Of a stretch of 64,000 nt of DNA, positions 14,151-26,378 are shown one piece after another. The position numbers and the translations under genes are program-made. The stretch's first letter is position 1, and each line of letters begins with the position of its first letter. The notes under the pieces are model-generated. The model had not been told where the DNA came from, searched no databases, and was given only the letters and a program-made list of their open reading frames with translations. This DNA comes from Tyto alba (lineage: Eukaryota; Chordata; Aves; Strigiformes; Tytonidae): NCBI RefSeq assembly GCF_018691265.1, contig NW_024881324.1, forward strand, positions 3,103,730 to 3,167,729, written 5' to 3'.

Positions 14151-15433
14151 ATTTCATACCAGCACCCACTCCCCTCCAAAACCCCACATCATGGCATCAC
14201 CACCGTAAATTCCTAGATGGGAAAACTTAGATCCCAAAAGGATATTTATTAGGATATTAACTTTTCATCTGGTGTGGACAAAACCAGCAGCATACATGTA
14301 TTTCCCAATCCAATATATAGGTAATTTGTTGCCTTCAATACTGTAGATTACTACAACATTATTCAGGAACATAAGAACCAAAAAGTTAGCCAAGACTAAA
14401 TTGACTAGTCGCACAAAGAACGATATTATCTTGCATTATGTGATCCATTTATGATGTGTAGGCCTGGAGAACTAATAGATTAGATTTAGTCCTCAAAAGA
14501 GTCTTTTTTAATTATACTTATGATCTAGGGCTGGTCCTGGAAGATAAATACTTCCTCTGGTATTTCTGCATTTACATTTGGAATGTAAAGAGCTTCTGTT
14601 TCCATGTGACAGCCTGAATTCTTCTGTGTTGCTAAAGTAGATCACACACTTTTGCTTCTTCTTTAATCACCACTTGTCTACCTTCTAGGAAGGCAGCCTA
14701 AAAACTTGCCTTTGATGGCCACTGCGTCTACAATTGCATTTGCCATCAGTTTAATGCACACCTAGATCTTTTTATTACAAATACAGTAGTTTCACAAATT
14801 TCCTTTAGCACTGGCTTGAATATTACTGAGATTAATATATTTCAGATTCACTTCACTGAGACACCGTTGCATCCGATTCTCATGAAATGAAGCTCTACAT
14901 ATAGTTTAAATTTCAAATCCTTTCTAGTTATTACGGTTGCATCAACCTGAAGGGTATACAAAGAATTGTTAGTTCCTGTAGAAAATCTAGACCTCTTTCT
15001 CCCTCCTTAATGGAGATATGGAGGGGAGCAGCATATGTTAGAAGAGAAGCATTTGGTTTCAGACACACATCTGAAAAGTAACCTTTTCCTTCATTACAGT
15101 ATTTGGAGCAAGAGTTTTATCTTGGAAGTCATAACCCAGAGCCCTCAGGAAAAGCTAATAAAGGAGTAATTCTACCACAGTTTTTGACATTTTGAAGAAT
15201 TCTCCCTTCTACTGGTGCATGAAGGGAATTGTTCTGTCTTTTCAGAAAGGTCAGCCATTGTCATCCTGAATGTCTATGTTTCCTCCTTCACTTCCCTCCT
15301 GTTCCTAGTTCGTGGGGCAATCAGAAGTAGGGAGTCTTTAAAGGCCTCTTCATTCTATTTTACAACTAGAAGGAAAATGCAAAGCAAAATCCACAGGCAG
15401 GCCTGGATCGTTATTTAGGACCAGGTTTCACAG

Positions 15434-15869
15434 AGGATTTTAAACTGTTTTTATTGTTATCTGCCTCGGAAATTGGGATGAGATCTAAGTGGTGTTTTTC
15501 CAGCACTCGCATCATGAATTGCACAGAGAAGTTCGGGGAGCTATCCCAGTTATTGCCGAGAGTCTTTGTAATGCAGGTAATATTCCCTCTGTCGGACTTC
15601 ACGGGCAGCAGCAGAATTACTGTTCTTTTGGAGAAGTATTAGGTACTCGACATACCAAACCATGCAGTCTCTTTTCTGACACAGCAGAGATTGTTAGGCC
15701 GTATGGATTAGTGACACTGCTGCCTGCAGATTATTTTGCTATTTGTCTTGCTCTTCCCTACAATGAGAGTATTGAAGAAACAGCAAAGGAGCTTGAACTT
15801 TGGACAGAAATTAGCCCCAGCTCTGCAGAGTACTTCGGAGAATGTTACACCCTTCTAAATGCTACGTGA
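15434..15869 (+). other. Unidentified coding-like block (plus strand)
   Basis: Two readings overlap. One is an exon at 15434-15576, with an acceptor ending tttcacag and a donor ATGCAG|GTAATA. It has 47 open codons and leaves phase 0. The other is a 126-codon frame, 15489-15869, open from a TAA to a TGA. Its C-terminal half looks protein-like (for example TAEIVRPYGLVTLLPADYF, then an acidic helix-like stretch and a final YTLLNAT). I do not recognise a family. The minus strand is also open for about 60 codons here, so composition may explain part of the signal. It may be a retrocopy or retroelement fragment, a lone exon, or chance. Confidence 0.25.
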
Positions 15870-18522
15870 GCACCACAGGTAGGAGTAGGTACCTATCAAA
15901 GCCCATAGCCCTCTTACACCACCCTTGCCGTTAAAAGTTGAACAAATTGTTACTCCCGCAGGAGATGCTGACCACAGGCCTTTACAGTGAAGACAAGCCT
16001 GGAGCTCCTTCTGGTTTCACAACTGGCTAGAGAAGAGTATGAGCAGGGGGTAACAGTCTTTAAGAGGTGAGAGAGAAAGTGATGTTGGTGCCGTCAGGTA
16101 ACAAGCAGTATTTTGCAGTATTGAATATTGCAGAGATGTAGAAGAACTGTATGGCTTTGTTTGAGGTCCTGCCCTAGAACCACAGTTTGCAGAGGCAGGT
16201 TCCTGTAGTGTTTGGAGAAGATAAGTTACTGAAGTGTTGAAGGAAGCCTAAATGCTTGGATGGGTTAACGGACTTATTTTTTGGGTGTGGTGGTTTTGTT
16301 TTTTTTTTTTTTTAACCCAGAAGCTGAGAGGCAAGTACTGACCTAGCTTAAAGTAGATTCTGTGTAATCAGCATCAATGAGAGAGAAGGTTAAATTCATT
16401 CTCTGGAGATTTGCTAAAGCCTCAACCGAAGCTATTACAATGTAAACCTGTGATTTTTATTGACTTCAATGGGCCATTTATTCAACCATCACATTTTTTC
16501 TCCTGGTAAGACTGAGGAAGATGCCAAAATCCAAATGCTATATTCTTTTTGTGCTGTACTCCTGGATTGGTAAATACTTACAGAAAGTTGAGATTAGCCT
16601 GAATAGAGTAAATAAAGGGTAGGAGAATAGGAACCAAAACAAAAATAGGCAAAGTAGTGGAAACTTCAGAGAAAAGGGGAACGGAGAGAGCTGGTCACAG
16701 TGAAGTTAGAGAAGGCACACTAGAAGCATCCTGAGGACTATGCATTTAATCGAAAGATCATCTGTACATGCCTGAGGTTTACCCTTTGGTGGAATGAAGT
16801 GAGGTATTTCATTATGAACTTACAAACTTGTCACAATATTTCTGTTACTGGTTTGAATCAGCATGAAGTTGCTTAAAGGCTAGAAAGCCTTGAGAGGCGT
16901 TAGCCCTTGTCTATAACATACAAAACACGCTAGTTTTTCTGAAGACAGAACTCCTGCAACACAAGAACGGGCTGATTTGCCACTGCTGAGTGAATCAGTG
17001 AAGAAGGAAATATGTAAACAAGTACAGAGTTAAGGGGTTTGGGTTTTTTTTTAAATCACAAGGTCAGATGTGCTGGCACCTGGGAGAATGGTGTTCATCA
17101 AATGAGCTGCTCCACCCTGTGAGACCTGTTATGAAAAGTCAGTGGAAGCTTTCCATTCACAGACTGCCAGGCTATCACTACCCTTCATGTAGGCCATCAG
17201 AATGTTTAAAAGATTTTGCTTTGATTCAGTCAGCTTTCTTTTAAAGTCTGGAAAACTGACTTTACGCTTATTTCAGTATTTTGGAGCACGTCCATACTCC
17301 TTCACAACTGCAAGAAGCCAGGCAGTGGCACTGGTCACCTCCATCCCCTGTCCCTCCTGCAGCCCCAATGTCCTCAGCTGCTGTTTCTAAGCAAAAATAC
17401 AGCGGAGGGCAGCGGGGCGGGATGTCTATGCATGTGCACAGGTTTCCTCTACTGCACCCTGTGGCGAATTTTATGAGTTAAATCTTCCAGTCTGTACTGC
17501 TCAATTCTGATACCAGGTCATTAATTTTCAGGCTATGCTGTTGTTTTTGTTCTAACAAGTGGCTTTGTAAAGGGTTTTTTCCCTCTGAGAGCAGGTAAGT
17601 AATTGCTTGATAAGATTTTGCAGAATCTGTCTATTGATCTGCTTTGGAACTTTTTCATGTTACAGAAAACAGGACCTGCCTTGCTTGTTAACTAAAAAAA
17701 AAAAAAAAAGAATAAAAATTGTAAATCAGGGTTGGCTACTTAAACGCACATGTGCTACATTTCCTGATAAAGCAAGACTTGGACTCAGCTGCAGTCTGTT
17801 GGTGACTTCCATGAACTTCAGTGACATTAGTTGCATGACTCCGGATTGTAATAAAATTTAGTCGTATAAACCCACCTGGACAAAAAGGCAACTAGTTCTT
17901 GTAGATTTAGTAACTGTGGTTTAATCTGACATACTTGCTTTTGAAAGAAAGTACTAAAGCTGTGAGTTTTAAAAATAACACTGCTTCCTGTGCAAAGCAT
18001 TTTTTCAGGTGTCCAAACTTACTTAATCCACAGTCCAGAGACAACTGATTATCCACACAACATCAAAGATCTGTGAATGCAGCACGTGATCTGGATGACT
18101 AATAGACTAACAAAAATGAGTTAAATGCTTTGGTTCAGACACAGCTTTTCTGTGAGCCCAGTGGAAGGAACACTACAATGTTAAGCTGTTTCGGTAATTT
18201 TTCAGAAAAGACCCATTGACTAATGTGAATAATCTAAATCAGGCTTATCTCCAACTCTGCACAAATTCTCTTCTCAGTTGTCCTAGCCGTGTTAGCTGGC
18301 ACACAGCAAATTTTATTATGCAATTATGTAAATATTCTTCACATAACTACTTCTGCACTTATATTAGAATGCTGATTTTCATACCACAGAGGAAAGAAGT
18401 TTATATACCACAAGCTATTAAAAATATAAATTGACTGTACTAGCTCATAGACTTACGGAATACACAACATCCACTAGAACAAGAAGACTTCAAGTCCATT
18501 TCAATGGAAGTCCCTCAAAATA
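15870..18522. other. No supported gene
   Basis: AT-rich, with a T14 run near 16298 and an A-run near 17694. Small open frames only. It may be the space between a plus-strand gene to the left and the 3' end of gene A. Confidence 0.5.
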
Positions 18523-18690
18523 TTAACAGAAAAAATGTTTATATGTAAAATTTTTAACAAGAATTTTCTCATTGCAGTGAAATGATTTACTGCCACTCCA
18601 GTATTTATCCACTATGTCCAGAAGGCGTTTCATAGGTGTTGCTTCATATACAAATTTATTGACTGCCAGAGCTTTTGTCTTATGATTTTC
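18523..18690 (-). CDS. Candidate alternative last exon of gene A
   Basis: An excellent acceptor (pyrimidine run then tttactttcag) precedes 18690. Entered in phase 0, it encodes 55 residues, ENHKTKALAVNKFVYEATPM and onward, to a TAA at 18523. Entered in phase 2, as gene A's exons at 20217 and 19689 would require, it encodes a shorter basic tail beginning KIIRQKLWQS and stops after about 19 codons. It lies beyond the poly(A) signal at 19058. It would therefore be used only when the membrane exon is skipped, giving a soluble form. It might instead belong to another transcript. Confidence 0.4.
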   Translation of the reverse strand, partial: ENHKTKALAVNKFVYEATPMKRLLDIVDKYWSGSKSFHCNEKILVKNFTYKHFFC

Positions 18691-19057
18691 CTGAAAGTAA
18701 AAGGAGGGAAAAAAACAGAAAACCTTCAATTCAAGGTGGTGGGTTTTTTCAAACTGGAGTCGTCTCTTCATTGAGAAGTGTGATATGTAACAAAAATGCA
18801 TACAGTCAGGTAGTTCTGCCAAAAAAAACTAATTTACATTGTATATGAATTAAAAATCCCTAAACCAGGCACTCAACAGTTTGTTCTGTAGTTCTGTTTT
18901 CTGCATAAACGTTTAATTTGTTAAAGATGAGAGTTTAGCTCTGGCATTAAGCAGAGTTCAACAAGCTCTAGATTGTTTGTGAAAACCCCAAGCACCGCTT
19001 TGCTGGGCGTTCTTAAGTCAAAGGGTTTTACTATGGAAAAGTCTGAATGCATTTACT

Positions 19058-19063
19058 TTTATT
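19058..19063 (-). promoter_or_regulatory. Poly(A) signal for the membrane-anchored form of gene A
   Basis: AATAAA on the minus strand, about 115 bases after the stop codon at 19178. That spacing is sensible for a short 3' UTR. Confidence 0.5.
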
Positions 19064-19177
19064 AAAACTCTTGGAAAATTTCCTTTACAAACTTCCATTC
19101 TTCAGTTTTTAAATAGCTTTTTTCAAAACTGTAGTCTCTTGGACTAAAACAGAGCCTTAAGCAAAATCATAGTTCTT

Positions 19178-19460
19178 TCACTTTCTAAAATTTAACTTTT
19201 CCTTCAATGAAGTCCATAATAATATCACTACAAACACGCCCAACTCAAAGATGAAACAAAGTATTAACACAATTCCATCTTTGATTTCACTAAAAGACAG
19301 CTTGGGACAACGAATAATGCTAATGTAAATATCTGTAAAATTGCTACTGAACTGTTCCACAGAAGCCAGTGATCCTTCTGCCAGAAGTGATTCCAAAGAA
19401 CAGGACGACATGGTGGATCTTTCCTTATGAGACTGGCATACCATCACCACAGTCTTCTGC
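19178..19460 (-). CDS. Gene A last exon: Ser-rich linker plus transmembrane tail
   Basis: The exon is entered after ...cagtaagcag| with one base that completes an AGG codon. The reading QKTVVMVCQSHKERS then continues about 93 codons to a stop. A Ser-rich part (MSSCSLESLLAEGSLASVE) is followed by a hydrophobic segment, LILCFIFELGVFVVILL, at about 19214-19277. The exon ends in a basic tail with Lys and Arg. This is the pattern of a C-terminal membrane anchor, with the tail probably out of the cytosolic leaflet. No known domain was recognised. The phase matches both upstream candidates, at 20217 and 19689. Confidence 0.5.
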
Positions 19461-19688
19461 CTGCTTACTGAAGGAATGAAAACATTAGAGAGTCCTAAGT
19501 CTGGCACTGCAGAGAACAGCATTCTCAGTAGGTTTTATTTTTGCAAGCAAAAAAAGTACTGAGTGAGAGAACTATATTAATTTCTAAAAAGCAATGTAAG
19601 ATAATGTAATTTTCATTAAAGGTCCATTTTAACGTTTGAGATATATACTGCACAATAATCGGCTTTTTTTTTTTTTCCTAGTGCTTAC

Positions 19689-19918
19689 CTGTCTGCCAAT
19701 TTTGTTCTTTGTTTTTCATGTACAATTTCGAGAGAGGTGACGAATAATTTTTGCTTAGGCATTGACACTCCAGCATTAGGTTGTTCATTATTTTTCTGCA
19801 AAGCTGTGAAGGTTTTGTTTTTCACCAGGTCAGTTTGTTTCATTGCACAGTTTTCTACTGCTGGACAATTCAGATGCCGAGAGTGTGTTAGAACCCTCCT
19901 GAGCTTGCATGTGTTCCT
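19689..19918 (-). CDS. Candidate cassette or alternative first exon of gene A
   Basis: The acceptor is ...atttcttcag| and the donor CAGACAG|GTAAGC. The 230 bases are open only in phase 0, reading RNTCKLRRVLTHSRHLNC and on to KQRTKLADR. The end phase fits the last exon perfectly. The start phase does not fit the preceding exon at 20217, unless an internal acceptor about 16-20 bases further in is used. The exon contains an in-frame ATG. It may be a cassette entered from an exon I missed, an alternative first exon, or a tandem-acceptor exon. Confidence 0.4.
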
Positions 19919-20216
19919 CTGAAGAAATGGATAATTCATCTATTTCTAGTAAGTCTCAAAAACAAAAGAAAAAAAATACACAGCCACATCAACAGAATAT
20001 CTTCATTCTAAAATTACTTTCAAGAATAAAATCTTTAATGATTTTTTACTATGAAAATCCACCCGGATTTTAAACTAGTCTGGAGATGATAAAAATATTT
20101 CCAGGCTACTTCTCAGGTATCTATTTTTTTTTATTTTGAAAAACCTTAGTTCTTTCAGTAAAATTTTACTTGCCTTAGAGTACTTTATTCCTCACAGTGG
20201 CAAACAGTGCCACTAC

Positions 20217-20252
20217 CTTGTATACAAGTTACTAAATGTACCAGGATCTTTG
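20217..20252 (-). CDS. Gene A candidate exon (36 nt)
   Basis: The acceptor is ...actttttccttaag| and the donor ACAAG|GTAGTG. In the phase required by the exon at 20984 it reads KDPGTFSNLYT and leaves two bases, as the last exon at 19460 requires. Phase 0 is blocked by a TAG. Confidence 0.4.
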
Positions 20253-20856
20253 CTTAAGGAAAAAGTAATATATGTATGAACTACTGGAATGATTTGTAAT
20301 GCACATTGTCTGTAGTAAATAGAACTGAGTCACAAATTTAAATTTACAGCAGTGAAAAACCAAAAACTAAACCTGATTGTATGCATGATGTTTAGCAGGA
20401 GGGATAAAGAATATAAAGACTTAGTTTCAGCTGTGTAAAACATCTTCCCTGCAAAACCTTAGTAAGATTTTTTTTCACAAGGTTTCATGCAAACAGTATT
20501 TGAGGCTTTTGAAAGTACTGTCCTCCTTGATTCTCTAAATTGGTGAAATTTAAACTAGGTTGCCACTGATTATTGATGTCATATGTTAAAGTAAGAACTC
20601 TTTATGCTATTGCTAAACACAACTGGAAGTTAAACAGAAAAGTATGAATTGAGACATCTTTTGTTACTAGACAAAGTAAGTGGGATGTGAGTTATCTTTT
20701 TGGAAACAAGCAAATACCTCATTTCATGGACATACGAAAGGGTGAATTTTTGGAGGGATATTAAAAGAACCCACTAGGTGGTGCAGAAGGCATAGAAGAG
20801 ACAGACAATGGGCTGGAGACTTCATGCCTGCCTAGAAACTCTTTGCAATTAAAAAC

Positions 20857-20887
<31 letters not shown>

Positions 20888-20983
20888 TCATAAAGAACTA
20901 AAAGCAACTGCAAAATCTAAGGTTAAAATTATTCATGGCAAATCTCCATGAAAAGTCCAGGGTACAAACGAATTTCAGCTTAC

Positions 20984-21020
20984 TTTGGCAGTGCAAATTC
21001 ACTTCTATGCACAATCACGT
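20984..21020 (-). CDS. Gene A candidate exon (37 nt)
   Basis: A very good acceptor (tcttttttcctccag|) and donor (CCAAA|GTAAGC). Two of three frames contain stops. The only open one reads VIVHRSEFALP and is the frame dictated by the upstream exon at 21471. This forced match is one of the stronger supports for the gene model. Confidence 0.45.
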
Positions 21021-21470
21021 CTGGAGGAAAAAAGAATCTTTCTGCTAAATGGACACAGATTTTTCTCCTAAAGCCTACACTCTATGGTGTTGCTAGGGAA
21101 GGCCAGGGAGAGTGTCAACTACCAAATATCCAATGGATGACCTTGAGCTGAAACCCAAAGGCCACGTGCATGTCCCCTATCTCACAGGAGGAAGGAAGAC
21201 AGGGGCTGGTGCGTTCGCCCCGTGTCGCTTCTACCACAAGCCGTGTGTCCCCCATGTCTCTGAGGATTGCGGGGTAGAAGAGATTGGACAGTCCTAACAG
21301 AACTGGGCATCAGTGGCTAGCGATCGGTGTGACACCTTATACCTACAGATCTGTTAGACGTTCTTCTTGTTTATGCATCCAACCCTCAGATTTAGCTCAA
21401 GAGCCTCTTTCGAGCAGCCCATGTGCATCTCTTCCTCCACAACAATATCTCCAGTAATTAGCCAAATTAC

Positions 21471-21521
21471 CTGGTGTTTTCCGAAGCCGTGACCTCCCTG
21501 AAGCACTCTCATGCACACTGC
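21471..21521 (-). CDS. Gene A candidate exon (51 nt), Ser/Arg-rich
   Basis: The acceptor is cctcttgcttacag| and the donor CACCAG|GTAATT. In the phase set by its neighbours it reads SVHESASGRSRLRKTP, a basic Ser/Arg stretch typical of a disordered linker. Reading through in another frame gives an open frame down to 21354 without splicing, so an alternative use is possible. Confidence 0.45.
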
Positions 21522-22626
21522 CTGTAAGCAAGAGGCACTTTTTGGCCAGGCTGCACGCAGCTCAGAGCCAGCCACAAGTATACGTAATGACTAAAGACTG
21601 CAATCTTTCCTCAGTAAAGACATCAATTAGAAAGCTCAAAAATTCCTTCTACTTGAAGACTGAATTTGATTTCCAATTCATTACAGAGATATCTTTCAGA
21701 GATACTGACAGTCACAGAATAATAAACAAAGTAGAAAACAACCATAGGCACATACAGAAGGTATACTAATAATTTGCACCATAGTAATCAACACCTTGAA
21801 CAAAGCAAGCAAAAGAATTAATGTGATAGATTTGATACCTGGATAGGTTGTAAAGTTAGCCTGGAGAGTAATTTTATCCTAAGCTTCAGCTTAATTCTGA
21901 AGGTTTAGATTTGGGTCTTTTTTAGACAAATCCTTAGTCCTCCTTTCCAAAACTGTAACTTTGTTACTGCTTTTTCAGGTCCTTGTCTACTGTTGAGATG
22001 TTTAGCTGGTGTAGTTAGACAAATATTTATACTGTAGTAAAGCAAAGAAAGAAATCTAGGTTTGCTATCAAATAACTACAGATAATTTAATATAGGGATG
22101 TACACTAAATTATGCAAGAGAAAAGAGTGCTAATGGATCACCTAGACAATCCTCATTTTCCAAGCACGACAAGATAAAATGTGGTATTTTTTTTAACAGA
22201 ACTGAAATACAGCTTTTCAAAGTTGAGCCACTGACCAGGTACTTCACACTTATTGATTGTTTGGGATTATAAAAAAACCAGGTGATAACAGATTCATAAT
22301 TTTCTAATTTTATGCTAACCTGTATTTTGCTTTTTTCCATAGATTGCTGATACAATGTGCTACATTATTTTCTTAGAGCATGTAGTGTTAGCATTACTGC
22401 TGTTAAAATTGTTTTCTCTTGATTCAGAGCATAAATACACGGAACTCATGGTTGCCTGCAAAACACTAATATAATTTTCAGCAATTTCCACTATACTGAT
22501 ATTTCATGCTCAAGGCATAGGGATTTAATGCAAAATTCCAAACAAGTTCCAAACATAGGTGATTAAATGTAATGCAAATGTGTCGTGCTTTTTTTGTTTG
22601 TTTGTTTTTTGGTTTTTGGTTTGTGT

Positions 22627-22657
<31 letters not shown>

Positions 22658-23211
22658 GTAAAGCACCAAGAGCTAATTCTTATAAGGTGTTTCATATATC
22701 ATTCTACTCTGCTGAAGTTAAACACCTACATTCTTTAGGGAATCAAGATGTTAGTATTTACACTTGCATAGGAAGTGTTATGAGAGTTAATCTTTTCATA
22801 CCATTAGCTGAACTTACTATTACAAAGGTATCTAGGTATATCTAACAAATTGTACTTGGAAACATGCTTTTTAAAATGTCTGCTAATGATTCTTCTCTCA
22901 TTTAGTCCCTCCATTTTTTTTTTTCCAAAAGAAAACTAAAATTCTGAAGATGCAGTATTCTGTCTTAGATTCTGTAACTATCAGGACACATGTTTACTAG
23001 GCTAGGCTAGTATACCCTTTTGCTGATGAAGTGATACAAAATGCTAGGAAATAAATTCTACAAGAAAGGTTCTTTTTGAGACCACAGAACTTTTTATTGT
23101 CGTCCTTGATATTTATCATGGACTACTAAAAACGTTTAAGTGCTCTTGCAACATCTTCTCTCAAACTTTTGCTTTGAAATGTAACTCTCCAAAGCCAGTA
23201 TACAAACTTAC

Positions 23212-23315
23212 TCCATCTTTGCCCCAAAAAATCACAGACAGCAGCACAGTCTTCATTGAAGTCTGCCACCTCTTGCAATGAAGCCTCAATGTCTCTCCTT
23301 TCAGAGATATGATGA
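23212..23315 (-). CDS. Gene A candidate exon (104 nt), helical
   Basis: The donor is a perfect GTAAGT. The acceptor ends cacttgaag| and has a moderate pyrimidine run. The reading SERRDIEASLQEVADFNEDC, continuing to FLGQRW, is strongly helical and acidic. It is entered with one base, as the exon at 26192 requires, and leaves one base, as the exon at 21471 requires. Without splicing the same frame stays open for about 24 more codons. Confidence 0.4.
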
Positions 23316-26005
23316 CTTCAAGTGTCAGAAAAATATAATGAAGCTTGCTAAAAAACTCAGGACCCAGTCATCTTGAATTTAGAGTTAGCTGGTAAAGCAG
23401 ATATATAAGAAGATTGTGCTATGTCAGCTGTGAAGCACTTCCTGCACTAGTCTCCTATTCCATGAAATTCTACTTCATTTATTAGCAATGGCAATGTCAG
23501 TCCTACTATCTAAAATGTTAAAGAAAGAGCTGATGGTAGAAACACTTTAATCCCAATTAGTATGTAGCTGCTGACCTTCAAGAAATACAGAAAAAAAAAA
23601 AAAAAAAAACCTCTATATGTTTGGCAAGTAAAAGAAAGGCTCATCTGAAAAGAAGTATTTGCAAGAATTATCGATTTTAGGTTTTCATTTTGGTAAAGCA
23701 GGAAGTGCCAGGCTACTCCGTTCAATTTTCCCTTAAGTTACAAGCCATGAGAGAGATGTCATCAATTCAGCAGAGCCCAGCTTCATAAATACCATTGTAG
23801 CTATCATTAATAGCGGGAAGAAATTTTATGACTACACATCAAAAATAAAAATAAAGCATTAAGGAAAGAGATAAGAAAGGTGTAAACAAGGCCAAAGTAA
23901 TAATGCAAGGCAAGATTATTCCAACAGTAGCACAACGTATGTTAGCTGTAACCTGAAATGCTCCCAGTTTTGAGCAAATACCCGGCTGACAACAGAACAA
24001 AGATGAATATCCCAGAAAGAAGTTCAGACATTTAAGACAATTTCATCTATATCCAAAAGAAAAGTATCTATATAAGCCTACACCTATCCAGGTGCAGGTT
24101 TTTTTCATGAAATCTCTGGTACCAAAACAGCTATGGGTACCAAACAGCTAATGGCAATACAAGCTTATTTATTTATTACCAAGTTGCTTCCATACTTGAG
24201 AGGTGGGTCCAGTCTAGACTTCTTGTTCTTTAATATTTATGCCATCAATTCTGCAGATACCACGGAAATAATATTTGAAAATTTAAAAACATAAAAATAA
24301 ATTGGCTACAAGTAACAAACATGTATGTGTGTCTTAAAATTACATCTCAAACAACTATACAATCAGCAGCTGCCTTCATCACTTGAAAGTATAATTACAC
24401 AAATCCTGAAATGAACTCACGTTAACCCAGAAGCAGAACTATAAGACCTGCATGAATCTGAATCTTGCAAAAGCCAGAGAAATTATACTATCTTCCCCCT
24501 ATCCACAACTTCATTTACCAAGCTTTCAGGTTTTATCCCAAAAATTTCACAAAATATTTACATCTAAGCCGATCTAATTATATTTCACCTTCCTGAGTGC
24601 AAAGGTTAGGTTACACAGGGTAGAATTAACAGGAAAGACTGCTGGTCTCCATCAGATCAATAAGACTTTTTCTGGCAAGCTGATGACGACATTACTAGAG
24701 CTCGTTCCCCTTTTCCCTGCAAGGGTCTCGTGCTAGAATGAAGCAGCCAGGACACTGCTCTCAAAGCACAGAGGAACCCTGCTGTAACCAAAGGGGTGCA
24801 AAGGCAGTTGCAGCAGCAGTGAGAAAGCGATGGTGTCCTTGGAACATGCAATACCAGCTAATTCCTGTACTTCCTAGCACTTCTACTGGGTCCAAATCCA
24901 ATTTGTATCAAAACAAAAATTCAAAGGGAAGTCAGCAACGGCAGTTTCCTGTCTGATATGTGACACTAGGCCTAGGTTTGCATACAACACATGCTGGAAT
25001 TTCAGCTGAACAGAAACTAGACAGCAGAATTTCTTTTTTAAAAGGCTTACATCACAGAACTTTCTATATGCTCCCCATAGCTTTAAAGAATGGAGCCTGA
25101 TGAAAGTATTTCAGCCACAGGACTGGTAGAAAGGAAACACAAAGCGTTTATTTTCTTTACAAGTAATTCACTGTGAGAGATCTTTAAAAATCTAAGACTA
25201 AAAATCTAATGAGTGAACCATCTCCACAATTAAAATCAGATTGCTAAAGTAAGTCTACTAATTTAGACCTATTAATGACAGGATCATCCACCTGAGAACA
25301 GCTCTGAAAGCTGCAACAATGTGCTAGGTAAGGAGGAGACAACGAAGCGCTCCGAAACTGAAAGACACGAGGCAAAGTAACAGTTGCATTATGCATGTGT
25401 TTATGTGAGCATACATATAAAAAAGATAAAGTTACAAAAACAAATTTCACAGAAATATGTAAAGACAAAATGCTAAAATTACTATAATTGTAATTGCTAT
25501 AATCTAGTCTTATATTGTGATATAACAGAATGATAGCACCAAAGCTGTCATGCAAACATAATATAAAATTGTTTTTATTGACAGAGGGGTGTTTAAAGGC
25601 ACAATATACAAAAAATTAACACAATGGAAATTTAAGTGCAACTGAACTACGGTCAAACCAGGTATTTCAAAACAGCAAAAACATTCTGAATACATCAGAA
25701 ATCTTTTCTCCCCTATGCTAACCAGTGGTATTCAATTCTCAAAATGCTTACCATCCCATTCCAGCTTTAGAAACAAGCTAACAGGAACATATTATGCTGG
25801 TGTTGAAAATCAACGCTTTAATGAGTTCACAAATAATAAATATCAAGAGACTACCTGGAGATGTGTGATGACAACAGAAAAGGCACTGCCAAAAGTAAAT
25901 TAATGCACAAGAAACTGCCAAGACTTATTAGATATGTCTGAGGTCTTATCTCTGCTGCTGAGTGCATTAAAAGACAGTTATTTTCAAATGAGACATTTCA
26001 CGTAC

Positions 26006-26056
26006 CATAAACATTCTGCCCACTGAAGCATGAAGCTGCATGTAAACCAGTTCACC
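26006..26056 (-). other. Possible cassette exon (51 nt)
   Basis: The acceptor is ...tgcctctcagcag| and the donor TTTATG|GTACGT. It is phase 0 in and out, reading GELVYMQLHASVGRMFM. It does not fit the gene A phase chain between 26192 and 23212, so if real it is optional or belongs elsewhere. Confidence 0.2.
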
Positions 26057-26191
26057 CTGCTGAGAGGCAGCAGTACTGTAGTTACATGTAGTTATCTTTC
26101 CAAAATACTTTAGAAAAATTTAGTCAGTGAGTGAAGTCTTGTAGATTTTGTAAGTGTTTACAGACTTCACTGTGAATTTTTCTGAACTTAC

Positions 26192-26251
26192 CTATATATG
26201 CTATTCACTTTTGAAGGAGACTCTGATTTCTGTGAGAGCAGTTCAATATCA
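26192..26251 (-). CDS. Gene A candidate exon (38 or 60 nt)
   Basis: The donor is a perfect ATATAG|GTAAGT. There are two nested acceptors. One after 26251 (aaacag|) gives DIELLSQKSESPSKVNSIY. A better one after 26229 (tgctctcacag|) gives the shorter KSESPSKVNSIY. Both leave two bases that the exon at 23212 completes. For the short form only one frame is open. Confidence 0.4.
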
Positions 26252-26378
26252 CTGTTTCAGTTAACACATTTGTACCTTTTAATTTAATCTATTGCATTCT
26301 GCTTCTGAGGAAGACTTAATTTAAATACATGATCTGTAGTAAAATGCAACAAGATGCATTTCATACGCTATCACTCAC

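Larger units (their letters stand above)
7581..15433. other. Mostly non-coding stretch
   Basis: It holds the (TA)n run at 9871-9908, a 17-bp tandem duplication at 12776-12809, an A/C-rich low-complexity block near 14091-14150, and one small exon-like signal at 10696-10731. The open frames in the somewhat GC-richer parts at 8.66-9.02 and 11.1-11.8 kb overlap in several frames. They show no domain, so I do not call genes there. Confidence 0.45.

Noticed and set aside
26277..26305. 29-nt segment with a very good acceptor and a GTACAA donor between gene A exons
   Set aside because: All three frames contain a stop codon.
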